A stretch of DNA of 64,000 nt from Polaromonas sp. CG_9.7 (GCF_015752205.1 NZ_JADOVG010000004.1:124001-188000), one strand, 5' to 3'; shown: positions 44,161 through 56,201, numbered from the stretch's first letter. The notes: generated by a model from the sequence alone, not told the origin. Program-made: numbers and translations.

Positions 44161-45785
44161 TAAAACCTGATGGCAAGGTCCAGCACCGACGGCCCGGCGC
44201 TGCCGCCAATCAGCGAGCGCGTGGCATCGCCCGTGGTGTTGCGGTACAGCGTGGCGGCGCCGGTGGTCAGCGACACGGTGTACAGCGTGTACGGGCCGCT
44301 GGCGCCAGTGCGCAAGGCCGCCAGCACCAGCCCGTTGGCGCCGCCGGCGATGTCCATTGATGCGGCACCGCTGAACGGCACGGCCAGCGCCCCCACATTG
44401 ACCAGCGTGCCGTCGTTCGGCGGGACCTGCTGGGCCAGCACGCTGCTGGCGGCGTCCAGGTCATACAGCACGGTGCTGCGCGTGCCGGCAAAGCTGTTGC
44501 TGTAGGCGCCGCCGGCCACCAGGGGCGGCACGCCGGCGCGGTTGATGGCGCCGTCGGTGGTGGTTGCGCCAGTGTCGGCATTGATGCGCAGGTTCAGTCC
44601 GTTGTCGTTGATCACGCGCAGCCGGTCGGCCACCGGGTTGAAGTCCACCGTGAAGCGTGCGGCATTGCCCAGGCCGTTGTAGGGCAGCGTGGCGTCGGCT
44701 GCATCGGCGCTGAGCGTGGCCACCACGGTAATGGCGCCGCTGTCGGCATCGACCGTCAACAGGCGCGCGGTGCTGGTCAGCGCGTAGAGCTTGCCGTTGG
44801 CCGGGCGAAAGTCGATGCCCAGCACCGATTCGCCACTGACCAGGCCACTGATGGGTACGCTGGCCGACAGTGTTGTGGGTGTGGCCGGGTCAAAGCTGGC
44901 CAGGCGGCTGTCTGTGGTCAGCGCATACACCTTGGGCGTTGCCGGCTGGATAAGTGCCATCCCGGTCAGTGCCTCGCCGGTGCCGATGGTGCCGATGCGC
45001 GTCGCGGTGCTGCCGGCGGTCAGCGGCACGGTGTACAGCGCCGTGCTGCCGGCGCTGGTCAGCGCGGCATAGGCGGTGTTGTTGCGGGCGTCGATGTCAA
45101 AGCCGTTGGCGCCGGCAAACGTGCCGCCGAGTGCAATCGGCGCGGTCAGCGTGCCGTTGTTCGGCGGGTCCTGCAGGTAGACCTGGCCGGCGGCGGCGTC
45201 GAGGCTGTAGAGCTGGGTCGAGGTGGTGCCGGCGACCGCGTTGGTGTAGGCGGAGGCGGTGATGGCGGCGGCTGCGCCGTTGATCACGCCGTCGGTGATG
45301 GTGGCGCCGGTGGTGACGTCAATACGCAGGTTCAGGCCGGTGTCGCTGACGACGCGCAGCCGGTCGGCGACGGGGTTGAAGTCAACGCCGAACTGGCTGC
45401 CCGTGAGGGCGGTGTAGGGGTTGTCGTCTCCGGCCGCAGCAGCAAGCGCGACCTTGAACGTGGCCACGCCGGTGGCGGCGTTCAGCGTGTAGAGCCGTGC
45501 CTGGTTGCTCAGTGCATACAGCAGGCCGTCGGCCGGCCGCACGTCCAGGCCGACCAGTTTTTCATTCGGCAGCAGGCCGCTGACGGCGATGCTGCCCTTG
45601 AGGGTGGCGGGCGTTGTGCGGTCGAACGACAGCACGCTGCCCGAAACCGTCAAGGCCACGGTGTCGCCGACGGCTACGGGACCGGCAACCGGCGTCGCCG
45701 GCTGGTCATCATTGCTGCTACCGCAAGCGGCAAGGGCGGCAACGGCCAGCAGGGCCGGGACAAAGAAAGCGCGTGAAGTTTGCAT
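44160..45785 (-). CDS. Lipoprotein with two tandem DUF4394 domains
   Basis: The 541-residue protein has a lipoprotein signal peptide with lipobox LAAC near residue 20. It then has two homologous halves of ~240 residues. Each half carries a GLDVRPADGLLYAL- or GIDFRPANGKLYAL-type strand and a VDFNPVADRLRV...DNGLNLRI-type motif followed by TDGxIN, the DUF4394 hallmarks. The repeats predict a beta-propeller-like fold on the cell surface or in the periplasm. Function is unknown. The ATG at 45785 follows GAGGAA. The stop is immediately followed by dispersed repeat C. Confidence 0.85.
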   Translation of the reverse strand: MQTSRAFFVPALLAVAALAACGSSNDDQPATPVAGPVAVGDTVALTVSGSVLSFDRTTPATLKGSIAVSGLLPNEKLVGLDVRPADGLLYALSNQARLYTLNAATGVATFKVALAAAAGDDNPYTALTGSQFGVDFNPVADRLRVVSDTGLNLRIDVTTGATITDGVINGAAAAITASAYTNAVAGTTSTQLYSLDAAAGQVYLQDPPNNGTLTAPIALGGTFAGANGFDIDARNNTAYAALTSAGSTALYTVPLTAGSTATRIGTIGTGEALTGMALIQPATPKVYALTTDSRLASFDPATPTTLSASVPISGLVSGESVLGIDFRPANGKLYALTSTARLLTVDADSGAITVVATLSADAADATLPYNGLGNAARFTVDFNPVADRLRVINDNGLNLRINADTGATTTDGAINRAGVPPLVAGGAYSNSFAGTRSTVLYDLDAASSVLAQQVPPNDGTLVNVGALAVPFSGAASMDIAGGANGLVLAALRTGASGPYTLYTVSLTTGAATLYRNTTGDATRSLIGGSAGPSVLDLAIRF

Positions 45786-46178
45786 GATGGGGTTCCTCAG
45801 ATGGTTGAAAGGCGGTGGCGTTTCAGCACGCCACAGAGGTACTACCCGCGAGACCTGAATTTGGATGCACCTGCCCGGCAGCATTACTTCCGCTTACCGT
45901 TGTCGCTGCAAGCCCGGCAAGGTGCAACAGCGTGACCTGTGTGCCGACGCTTCGGCCTGTCCCCTGGAATCGTGCCTTTGGTGGGGGTGAACGGCTGCTG
46001 CAGCACGCCTGAAAAGCGCCACCAACACATGCAACAAACGCAAAGTTCAGACCCTCTGGCTGCCGATCGGCTGCGGCTGAACCCTGACCGGGCCTCTTGC
46101 CCGTCCCTGTCAGGTAGTCAGGGGCGATGCTATTTGATAATGAAGGGGTGCCCAGATCGCAGCCACCAGAAAGCAGCC
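45786..46178. other. Divergent intergenic region, lipoprotein / CoA-transferase
   Basis: This 393-bp gap must hold two divergent promoters. The one structure I see is a hairpin at 46083-46114 (outer stem CCTGAC/GTCAGG, inner stem CGGGC/GCCCG, 5-base bulge) some 65 bp before the CoA-transferase start. No small gene is supported. Confidence 0.5.
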
Positions 46179-47474
46179 ATGTCCATTCAAACCCTGTACC
46201 AGCAAAAACGCATGTCGGCCGCCGACGCCATCGGCGTTGTCATGAACGGCGATACCGTGGTGGTACCGACCGCCGTGGGCGAGCCGCCTGCCCTGTTGAC
46301 AGCGCTCTCGAACGCACGGCGCGAGTTCCGCAATGTGACCGTTTCGCAAATCCTGCCGGTGCGCAAATACGACTATTTCGACCCGGAAACCACCGGCCAT
46401 GTGCGGCATGCCGCCTATTTCTTCAGCGGCATTTCACGCGCTGGCGGACAGGAAGGCTGGACCGATTTCATCTCGGCCAATTTCTCTGAACTGCCCGACC
46501 TGCTCAACCGCAAACTGCTGCCTGCCGACGTGGTCTTGTCCATGGCTTCGCCGATGGACGCATACGGCTTTTTCTCGCTGTCGCTGGCGCCCGACTACAC
46601 CATGGCTGCTATCGCGCAGGCCCGGGCGGTGGTGCTGGAAGTCAACCCCAACGTGCCGTTTGCCAACGGCAACTGCCACATCCACATTTCGCAGGTCACC
46701 GCGCTGACGGAAAGTGAAGACGCACTGATGGAAGTCGGGCTGCCAAAAATAGGCCCGGTGCAAGAAGCCATCGGCAAGTACGTCGCCGACATGATCCCGG
46801 ACGGCGCGACGCTGCAGATCGGCTATGGCGGCATTCCGGACGCGGTGGTGATGCAGCTGACGCACAAGCACGAGCTGGGCGTGCACACCGAAATGATCGG
46901 CGACGGCATCATGACGCTGGTCGAGGCCGGCGCGGTGACCAACCGGAAAAAGAATTATTTGCCTGGCAAGATGGTTGCCACTTTTGCGCTCGGCTCGAAA
47001 AGGTTGTACGACTTTTTGCACCGCAACCCGGCGGTCGAGATGCACCCGGTCAACTTCACCAACGACCCCTGGCTGGCTGGCCAGAACGACAACCTGCATG
47101 CCATCAATGCGACGATGCAGATCGACTTCATGGGCCAGTGCGGCTCGGAAAGCTTGGGGCACGCGCCCTACTCGGGCACTGGCGGCCAGACCGACTTTGT
47201 GCGCTCGGCGAACCGCTCCAACGGCGGCAAGGCCTTCATCGTGCTGCCGTCGACCGCCAAGAACGACACCATCTCGCGCATCGTGCCGGTGCTGTCGCCC
47301 GGCACGCATGTGTCCACCAGCAAGAACGACATCAACTATGTGGTGACCGAGCACGGCGTGGCCCAGCTGCGCGGCAAGAGCGCCCGGCAGCGCTGCGAGG
47401 CGCTGATCGCCATCGCGCACCCGGACTTTCGCGGCCAGCTGCGTGATGAGGCCCGGCGCATGAAGTTGCTGTGA
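46179..47474 (+). CDS. Acetyl-CoA hydrolase/transferase family protein
   Basis: A 431-residue class I CoA-transferase of the acetyl-CoA hydrolase / 4-hydroxybutyrate CoA-transferase group. Recognisable parts are DGATLQIGYGGIPDAV, GVHTEMIGDGIMTLVEAG, GQCGSESLGHAPYSGTGGQTDFVR and the VVTEHGVAQLRGKSARQR C-terminal block. These enzymes form an acyl-glutamate intermediate and move CoA between short acids. The substrate is unknown. The start is set at 46179 to match the family's N-terminus; the upstream open frame is non-coding in character. A terminator follows. Confidence 0.88.
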   Translation: MSIQTLYQQKRMSAADAIGVVMNGDTVVVPTAVGEPPALLTALSNARREFRNVTVSQILPVRKYDYFDPETTGHVRHAAYFFSGISRAGGQEGWTDFISANFSELPDLLNRKLLPADVVLSMASPMDAYGFFSLSLAPDYTMAAIAQARAVVLEVNPNVPFANGNCHIHISQVTALTESEDALMEVGLPKIGPVQEAIGKYVADMIPDGATLQIGYGGIPDAVVMQLTHKHELGVHTEMIGDGIMTLVEAGAVTNRKKNYLPGKMVATFALGSKRLYDFLHRNPAVEMHPVNFTNDPWLAGQNDNLHAINATMQIDFMGQCGSESLGHAPYSGTGGQTDFVRSANRSNGGKAFIVLPSTAKNDTISRIVPVLSPGTHVSTSKNDINYVVTEHGVAQLRGKSARQRCEALIAIAHPDFRGQLRDEARRMKLL

Positions 47475-47482
47475 CAACGAAG

Positions 47483-47510
47483 CAGCGCCGGCATTGAACC
47501 GGCGCTGTTT
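47483..47510 (+). terminator. Rho-independent terminator after the CoA-transferase gene
   Basis: A perfect 9-bp stem (CAGCGCCGG / CCGGCGCTG) with a 7-base loop is followed by TTT. It lies 9 bp past the stop codon. Confidence 0.75.
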
Positions 47511-47608
47511 GGAAAAATGGTTCAGGCGCGCTGGCCGCGAACGGGGCCGGAATCATCCGGTGCCCGGTTGCGGCCACGCATCAGCAACCCTTGGGATTTT
47601 TTCCCGGA

Positions 47609-50189
<2,581 letters not shown>

Positions 50190-52880
50190 TTACAGCGTAT
50201 GTGTCACCAGCCTGAAATCCGGGTCTTCGGCAAACGGCTTGATGGTGTAGCCCAGGCTTTTCATGAGCTTGAGCATGCCGGGGTTTTGCGCCAGCACCAG
50301 GCCCTCGATTTCCGACAAACCCTTTTCGCGTGCCACGTCCATGATGCTGAGCATCAGCCGCGAGCCCAGTCCCTTGCCGTTGAAGTCGTCGGCCACCACC
50401 AGCGCAAACTCGCAGCTTGACTGGTCGGGGTTGGTGACGTAGCGTGAAACGCCGACGATGCGTTCGGTTTCCGGCAACTCGCCGTTGGCGCCCGAGCGGC
50501 GTTCCTTGAACACCGCGACCAGTGCCATTTCACGGTCGTAGTCGATCAGCGTGAAGCGCGCCAGCATGCTGGGCGGCAACTCGACCATGGACGAGATGAA
50601 GCGGAAATAACGGCTTTCCTGCGACAGGTGCGACATCATTTCCTGCAGCATGTCGGCATCGTCCGGATGGATGGGGCGCACGGTGTATTCACCGCCGCCG
50701 CGCAGCGGCCAGACCTGTTCGTAGCGTGCCGGGTACGGCAGGATGGACAGATGGTTATAGGTGTTGGCCCGGCCGCTGATGGCCTGCGGCGCGTTGTCGA
50801 TGGCGATGCGCGCATCGACCGCGACGGCGCCGGATTCGTCGACGATGATCGGGTTGATGTCCATCTCGCGCAGCTGGGGCAGCTCGCAGACCATTTCCGA
50901 GACGCGCAGCAAAATCTGCTCCAGCGCGTTCATGTCCGCCGGCGTGGCGCCGCGCCAGGCACCCAGCGTTTCGGCCACACGCGAGCGCCCAATCAACTGG
51001 CGCGCCAGGAACTGGTTCAGTGGCGGCAATTCCATCGCCCGGTCGTTGATCAGCTCGATCATCGTGCCGCCGGCGCCAAAGGCAATCACCGGGCCGAACG
51101 GGTCATCGGTGACCAGTCCGACGCACACCTCGCGACCGCGCTTGGCGCGCGCCATGGTCTGCACTGTGACGCCGTTGATGCGCGCATTGGGCTTCAGGCG
51201 CGAAACGGTCTGCATCATCTGGGTGAAGGTGTCGCGCACGCCGGTGGCGTTCAGGATGTTCAGCGCCACGCCCTCGACATCGGATTTGTGGCTGATGTCG
51301 GGCGAGTCGATCTTCAGCGCCACCGGAAAGCCCAGCTGCGTGGCGATCATCATCGCTTCGTTGGCGCTGCGCGCCAGGATGGTCTTGGTGACCGGAATGT
51401 GGAACGCCGACAGCAGCGTCTTGGACTCCATCTCGGTCAGCACCTTGCGGCGCTCGGCCAGCACGTTTTCGATGATCAGCCGCGCGCCCTCGATGTCGGG
51501 CTTGGCCAGCGTGGACAGCGGCGGCGGCGTTTGCTGGAGCAGCTGCTGGTTCTTGTAGAAGGAAGCAATGTTGCCAAACGCGCCGACCGCCGCCTCGGGC
51601 GTGCGAAAGGTCGGAATCGATGCTTCATTGAGAATGACCCGCCCCGCCACCACCGACGCATCGCCCATCCAGCACGACAGCAGCGGCTTGCCCATGCTGC
51701 GCTTGACCTCGGCCAGCGTACGCGCCACTTCGGCGGCATCGATGCCTTCCTTGGGCGAGAAAATCGCCAGCACGCCGTCGATCTGCCGGTCCCTGCCGGC
51801 GGCCTCGATGGCGGCCTTGTAGTGTTCCGGTGTCGCTTCTTCGGACAGGTCGATCAGGTCGCACAGCGACGCCAGTTCGGGCAGCAGCGGCTTGAGCGTG
51901 CTGGCCGATTCAGGCGACAGCTTGCCCAGCTCCAGATGGATTTCATTCACCCAGTCGGCGGCCAGCACGCCGGGGCCGCCGCCATTGGTCACAATGGCCA
52001 GCCGGTTGCCCACCGGGCGGTAACGCGAGGCCAGGCACTTGGCGGCTGAAAACAGCTCGACAAACGAGCGCACGCGCACCGCGCCGGCGCGGCGCAGTGC
52101 GGCATCGAACACATCGTCGCTGCCGACGATGGTGCCGCTGTGGGTTTGCGCGGCTTCGTTGCCGGCCGGCCGGCGCCCGGCCTTGAGCACCACCACCGGC
52201 TTGGCATTGGCCGCCGAGCGCAGTGCGCTCATGAAGCGGCGGGCGCTGGAAATGCCTTCGAGGTAAATGACGATGCTCTGGGTGTGCCGGTCGTTGGCCA
52301 GGAAATCGAGCACCTGGGCAATGTCCACCGAGGTGTTCGGCCCGAGCGACACCACTGACGAAAATCCGACGCCGTTCTTCGTGGCCCAGTCAAGGATGGA
52401 CGACGTCAGCGCGCCGGATTGCGACACCAGCGCCAGCGAACCCGGCCTGGCCATGGGCCCGGCGGCGCTGGCGTTGAGCAGGAGGTGCGGGCGCTGCAGG
52501 CCCAGGCCGTTGGGCCCCATCAGGAAAACCCCTTCGCGGCGCGCAATCTTCTTGAGTCTGGCCGCGCCGTCGGCATTGATGCCGCTGGTGATCACCAGCG
52601 CCGCGCGGCAGGTCATGCGTCCGGCTATCTCCAGCGCAGCTTCGACTTCATCGGGCGGCAGCGCAATGATGGCCAGGTCGGCACCGGTTTGCGCCAGGTC
52701 CGCCAGCGTGCCGGTGGTGTGGATGTCCAGAAACTGCAGGGTGCCGGTGTACTTCTGCGCGCGCAGGGCCTGGTGCAGCACCTTGGCGCGCGAGGTCAGG
52801 CTGTCCGGATCATCGACCTGACCGGCAAACACAACAATGGACTGCGGGGCGAAAAGCGGGGTCAGGTAGTGTTTGTCCAT
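50190..52880 (-). CDS. Acyl-CoA synthetase (NDP-forming) / GNAT protein acetyltransferase fusion (Pat/YfiQ-like)
   Basis: The 896-residue protein joins a CoA-binding Rossmann domain (to ~140), succinyl-CoA-synthetase-like domains containing QTHSGTIVGSD with His247, an ATP-grasp domain (~460-690) and a C-terminal GNAT acetyltransferase (~720-890, with VADDFNGKGLGSRLM for acetyl-CoA). This is the layout of Pat/YfiQ lysine acetyltransferases, which inactivate acetyl-CoA synthetase in response to acetyl-CoA. The phosphohistidine site is kept here. It lies 74 bp after a deacetylase-family gene on the same strand. Confidence 0.9.
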   Translation of the reverse strand: MDKHYLTPLFAPQSIVVFAGQVDDPDSLTSRAKVLHQALRAQKYTGTLQFLDIHTTGTLADLAQTGADLAIIALPPDEVEAALEIAGRMTCRAALVITSGINADGAARLKKIARREGVFLMGPNGLGLQRPHLLLNASAAGPMARPGSLALVSQSGALTSSILDWATKNGVGFSSVVSLGPNTSVDIAQVLDFLANDRHTQSIVIYLEGISSARRFMSALRSAANAKPVVVLKAGRRPAGNEAAQTHSGTIVGSDDVFDAALRRAGAVRVRSFVELFSAAKCLASRYRPVGNRLAIVTNGGGPGVLAADWVNEIHLELGKLSPESASTLKPLLPELASLCDLIDLSEEATPEHYKAAIEAAGRDRQIDGVLAIFSPKEGIDAAEVARTLAEVKRSMGKPLLSCWMGDASVVAGRVILNEASIPTFRTPEAAVGAFGNIASFYKNQQLLQQTPPPLSTLAKPDIEGARLIIENVLAERRKVLTEMESKTLLSAFHIPVTKTILARSANEAMMIATQLGFPVALKIDSPDISHKSDVEGVALNILNATGVRDTFTQMMQTVSRLKPNARINGVTVQTMARAKRGREVCVGLVTDDPFGPVIAFGAGGTMIELINDRAMELPPLNQFLARQLIGRSRVAETLGAWRGATPADMNALEQILLRVSEMVCELPQLREMDINPIIVDESGAVAVDARIAIDNAPQAISGRANTYNHLSILPYPARYEQVWPLRGGGEYTVRPIHPDDADMLQEMMSHLSQESRYFRFISSMVELPPSMLARFTLIDYDREMALVAVFKERRSGANGELPETERIVGVSRYVTNPDQSSCEFALVVADDFNGKGLGSRLMLSIMDVAREKGLSEIEGLVLAQNPGMLKLMKSLGYTIKPFAEDPDFRLVTHTL

Positions 52881-52954
52881 CAGGGGGCTTTCATTGTGTT
52901 GTTGTCAAATTCGATGGGCCGTGGCCTGCCCTGCGCCGCCACCGGCAAATTCGG

Positions 52955-53881
52955 TCAGTCGGCGCCAATCAGCACCTTGACATGCGCCGCCACGCTGCGC
53001 GCCAGCGGACTCAATACATAGCCGCCTTCCAGGCAGGAAATGACCCGCCCCTGGCAATGCTGCCCGGCCACTTTCACGATCTGCCGGGTCACCCATTCGT
53101 AGTCGGCCTCTACCAGCCCCAGGTTGCCCATGTCGTCTTCGCGATGGCCGTCAAAGCCGGCGGAAACATAGATCAGTTCGGGCTTGAAGGCTTCCAGGGC
53201 AGGCAGCCAATGGGTGGTGACGGTTTCGCGGAACCTGTCGCTGCCCGAGCGCGACGGCAAGCCGACGTTGACCATGTTCGGCCCGGTGGCGTTTTCGCCG
53301 GTGAAGGGGTAGATGCCCTGCTCGAAGATCGAGCACATCAGCACCCGTTCGTCGCCGCGAAAGATGTCTTCGCTGCCGTTGCCATGGTGCACGTCGAAGT
53401 CGATCAGCGCCACGCGCTGCAGGCCGTGCTGCGTGAGGGCATGGCGGATGCCGACGGCCACGTTGTTGAAAAAGCAAAAACCCATGGCGGCGTCGCGCTG
53501 CGCATGGTGGCCGGGCGGGCGCACGCAGCAAAAGGCGCTGGGCGCCTCGCCCGTCAGCACCAGATCAGTGGCCAGCACCGCAGCGCCGGCGGCGCGCAGG
53601 GCGGCCGTGACGGTGAACGGGTTCATGTCGGTGTCGGGATCGACCTTGTGGTAACCCTCGGTCGGCGAGGCGGCCATGAGTTCGCTGACATAGCGCGACG
53701 AATGGGCATGCGACAGCTGCTCCTTGGTTGCCAGCGGTGCGTCGTAGGGGTGCATGTAGTCGAGCAGGCCCTTGACCAGCAGCATGTCATTGATGGCGCC
53801 CAGGCGCTCTGGGCATTCGGGGTGATGCGCGCCCATTTCGTGGCGGGCGCAATCGGCATGGGTGATGTAGGCGGGCAGCAT
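52955..53881 (-). CDS. Histone-deacetylase family protein (AcuC / acetylpolyamine amidohydrolase-like)
   Basis: A 308-residue arginase-deacetylase fold zinc enzyme. The zinc and catalytic residues are visible in RPPGHHAQRDAAMGFCFFNNVA, DFDVHHGNGSEDIF and SAGFDGHREDDMG, with the active-site tyrosine-type loop in LEGGYVLS. The family removes acetyl groups from lysines or polyamines. Its position directly upstream of a Pat-like acetyltransferase gene suggests an acetylation/deacetylation pair like AcuA-AcuC. That pairing is inference. Confidence 0.9.
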   Translation of the reverse strand: MLPAYITHADCARHEMGAHHPECPERLGAINDMLLVKGLLDYMHPYDAPLATKEQLSHAHSSRYVSELMAASPTEGYHKVDPDTDMNPFTVTAALRAAGAAVLATDLVLTGEAPSAFCCVRPPGHHAQRDAAMGFCFFNNVAVGIRHALTQHGLQRVALIDFDVHHGNGSEDIFRGDERVLMCSIFEQGIYPFTGENATGPNMVNVGLPSRSGSDRFRETVTTHWLPALEAFKPELIYVSAGFDGHREDDMGNLGLVEADYEWVTRQIVKVAGQHCQGRVISCLEGGYVLSPLARSVAAHVKVLIGAD

Positions 53882-54031
53882 GGGTTTGTCTCCTTGTGGG
53901 TTCGCGCGGGCGACTTCGGCCGGATGCGTTTGTCACTCTAGTCTGGCTCTTTTTCTTCCGTATTGATGTCAGGCAAGGCTTGCAGTTTCACGCAATACAC
54001 TGCGCGGCGCTGACAAGGTCAAGGCACATGC

Positions 54032-54068
54032 AAAAACGCCCCGAGCCCCATGGATCGGGCGCGGGGCG
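54032..54068 (-). terminator. Rho-independent terminator of the thiolase gene
   Basis: Read on the minus strand, a GC-rich hairpin (CGCCCCG / CGGGGCG plus an inner CCC/GGG pairing) ends in TTTTT. It lies ~40 bp past the thiolase stop. Confidence 0.85.
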
Positions 54069-54108
54069 CTGTCAATAACGGGTGTTCAGGGGCGCCAAGC
54101 GCCGCCCT

Positions 54109-55293
54109 TTACATCCGCTCGAAAATCGCCGCAATGCCCTGGCCGCCGCCGATGCACATCGTCACCAGCGCGTAGCGGCCCTGAATGCGCTGCAGTTCGT
54201 GCAGCGCCTTGACGGTGATCAGCGCGCCGGTTGCGCCAATCGGGTGGCCCAGCGAGATGCCCGAGCCGTTCGGGTTGACTTTGGCCGGGTCCAGGCCCAG
54301 GTCGCGCGTGACGGCGCAGGCCTGCGCGGCAAACGCCTCGTTGGCCTCGATCACGTCCATGTCAGCCACTGTGAGGCCGGCTTTCTTCAGCGCCAGTTGC
54401 GTGGCGCTGACCGGGCCGATGCCCATGTATTTCGGATCGACGCCGGTGTGCGCGTAGGCCACCAGACGGCCCAGCGCCTTCAGGCCACGCGCCTTGGCCA
54501 CGCCGGCTTCCATCAGCACCACGGCGGCGGCGGCATCGTTGATACCCGACGCGTTGCCGGCGGTGACGGTGCCGTTTTCCTTGAGGAACACGGGTTTGAG
54601 CTTGGCCATGTCGGCCATGGAACAGTTGGGGCGGTAATGCTCGTCAGTGTCATAGGCGACTTCGCCCTTGCGGCTTTTCAGCATGACCGGGACGATCTGC
54701 TCCTTGAAGTAGCCGGCCTCAATGGCTTTTTGGGCGCGGTTGTGGCTTTGCACGGCCAGCGCGTCCTGCTCTTCGCGGGTGATGCCCCACTTGGCGGCGA
54801 TGTTCTCGGCCGTCACGCCCATGTGGATGGTGTGGAACGGGTCGTGCAGCGCGCCGACGACCATGTCGATCAGCTTGGTGTCGCCCAGGCGTGCGCCAAA
54901 GCGCGTGGCCAGGCTGGCGTAGGGCGCGCGGCTCATGTTCTCGGCGCCGCCGCCAATCGCAATGTCGGCGTCGCCCAGCATGATCGACTGGCTGGCCGAG
55001 ATGATGGCTTGCAGGCCCGAGCCGCACAGGCGGTTGACGTTGAACGCTGGCGTGCCTTCAGCGCAGCCGCCGTTGATGGCCGCCACGCGTGACAGGTACA
55101 TGTCCTTAGGTTCGGTGTTGACGACATGGCCAAACACCACATGGCCGACATCCTTGCCTTCAACGCCGGCACGCGCCAGCGACTCGCGCACCACCAGCGC
55201 GGCCAGTTCGGTAGGCGGCGTGTCTTTCAGGCTGCCGCCAAACGTTCCAATGGCGGTGCGTACACCGCTGACAACTACAACTTCACGGGTCAT
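54109..55293 (-). CDS. Acetyl-CoA C-acetyltransferase (thiolase)
   Basis: The 394-residue biosynthetic-type thiolase joins two acetyl-CoA into acetoacetyl-CoA, or runs the reverse. It has the acyl-accepting Cys90 (NRLCGSG), the NxxG...GHPIGATGA histidine motif (NPNGSGISLGHPIG) and the second catalytic cysteine in CIGGGQG. It may supply polyhydroxybutyrate or ketone-body metabolism; phaB and phaC are not in the window, so phaA or atoB cannot be chosen. It stands alone with its own terminator. Confidence 0.95.
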   Translation of the reverse strand: MTREVVVVSGVRTAIGTFGGSLKDTPPTELAALVVRESLARAGVEGKDVGHVVFGHVVNTEPKDMYLSRVAAINGGCAEGTPAFNVNRLCGSGLQAIISASQSIMLGDADIAIGGGAENMSRAPYASLATRFGARLGDTKLIDMVVGALHDPFHTIHMGVTAENIAAKWGITREEQDALAVQSHNRAQKAIEAGYFKEQIVPVMLKSRKGEVAYDTDEHYRPNCSMADMAKLKPVFLKENGTVTAGNASGINDAAAAVVLMEAGVAKARGLKALGRLVAYAHTGVDPKYMGIGPVSATQLALKKAGLTVADMDVIEANEAFAAQACAVTRDLGLDPAKVNPNGSGISLGHPIGATGALITVKALHELQRIQGRYALVTMCIGGGQGIAAIFERM

Positions 55294-55446
55294 GAATATC
55301 TCCTGGATTTAAAAAAGCCGCTTGAAGTGTGAACCGGTTTGGCTACGTCCGGCTGACACGGGAACTGGAAAATATCAGTATGGCATTGATGGCGAATACG
55401 GCCGAAGCATTCTCTTGATCTGTATCAGTTATAGATAAAAAATGGC

Positions 55447-55500
55447 TTTTGCGCAACTCCCGCCTGTAAACACTGCTATCAAAAAAATCAAGCTGTTGAC
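55447..55500 (+). repeat. Short palindromic intergenic element, diverged copy
   Basis: The sequence TTTTGCGCAACTCCCGCCTG is followed by CTGCTATCAAAAAAATCAAGCTG, matching the pattern of 39188-39236 loosely. It lies between the thiolase promoter side and the FMN reductase stop. Confidence 0.45.
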
Positions 55501-55509
55501 GCTGACAAG

Positions 55510-56109
55510 TCAGGCGGCCAGGCGCTGCGCGGCGAACAGCACTTGGTCAATCACGGCCTGCACGCTCTTGCGGTGGCTGTCATTGACCAGTTCGCCCTGC
55601 GCATCGAATGCATCACCCGCTTTGCCCAGAGCAAAGGTCTTGGGCGCCACCCAGCATTGCGAGTTGAACAGCAGCGGCACCAGGTGGCTTTGCGAGCGCA
55701 GGCCGCCCAGCGCGCCGGGTGACGCACTGAGCACGCCGACCACCTTGCCGGTGAACGACCTGAAGCCGTCGCTCCATTGCGCATCGCCCTTCACCGGGCT
55801 GGTCACCCAGTCAATGGTGTTCTTCAGCAGCGCCGTGTAACTGCCGTTGTACTCGGGCGAGCAGACGATCCAGGCCGGGTGGTCATACATCATTTGCTTG
55901 AGTTTCATCACGTCAGGTGGCGTGCCGCGCGCTTCCAGGTCGGCGTTGTACATCGGAATGTCGAAGTCCACCAGTTCGATGTGCGTGACCTCGGCGCCGC
56001 TGGCCTGCGCCAGAGTGGCCGCCACGCGGGCGAGCTTGCGGTTGAAAGAATCGATGCGGGTGCTGCCGGCAAATACCAGCAGCTTGGGACGGGAAATGGA
56101 TGGGTTCAT
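55510..56109 (-). CDS. NADPH-dependent FMN reductase family protein
   Basis: A 199-residue flavodoxin-fold reductase. The FMN phosphate loop is GSTRIDSFNRKLA, followed by SPEYNGSYTALLKNTIDWV and the GALGGLRSQSHL segment typical of the ChrR/azoreductase/ArsH-related group. It may reduce quinones, chromate or azo compounds; the physiological substrate is unknown. It is divergent from the toxin-antitoxin operon. Confidence 0.9.
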   Translation of the reverse strand: MNPSISRPKLLVFAGSTRIDSFNRKLARVAATLAQASGAEVTHIELVDFDIPMYNADLEARGTPPDVMKLKQMMYDHPAWIVCSPEYNGSYTALLKNTIDWVTSPVKGDAQWSDGFRSFTGKVVGVLSASPGALGGLRSQSHLVPLLFNSQCWVAPKTFALGKAGDAFDAQGELVNDSHRKSVQAVIDQVLFAAQRLAA

Positions 56110-56177
56110 GGCCTGATTTCATCACAGCTGGCGGGAAAACCCCCGAAAAGCACTGCGCAGGGCCAAAGCCCATAAAA

Positions 56178-56201
56178 TGTACAAAACTATTATTTTGTAC
56201 A
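56178..56201. promoter_or_regulatory. Operator palindrome of the toxin-antitoxin operon
   Basis: Perfect 9-bp arms TGTACAAAA / TTTTGTACA flank a 6-bp spacer CTATTA. A -10-like TATTAT (56188-56193) sits in its centre, 17 bp before the antitoxin ATG. Binding by the antitoxin would occlude the promoter, the usual autoregulation of such pairs. Confidence 0.8.
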
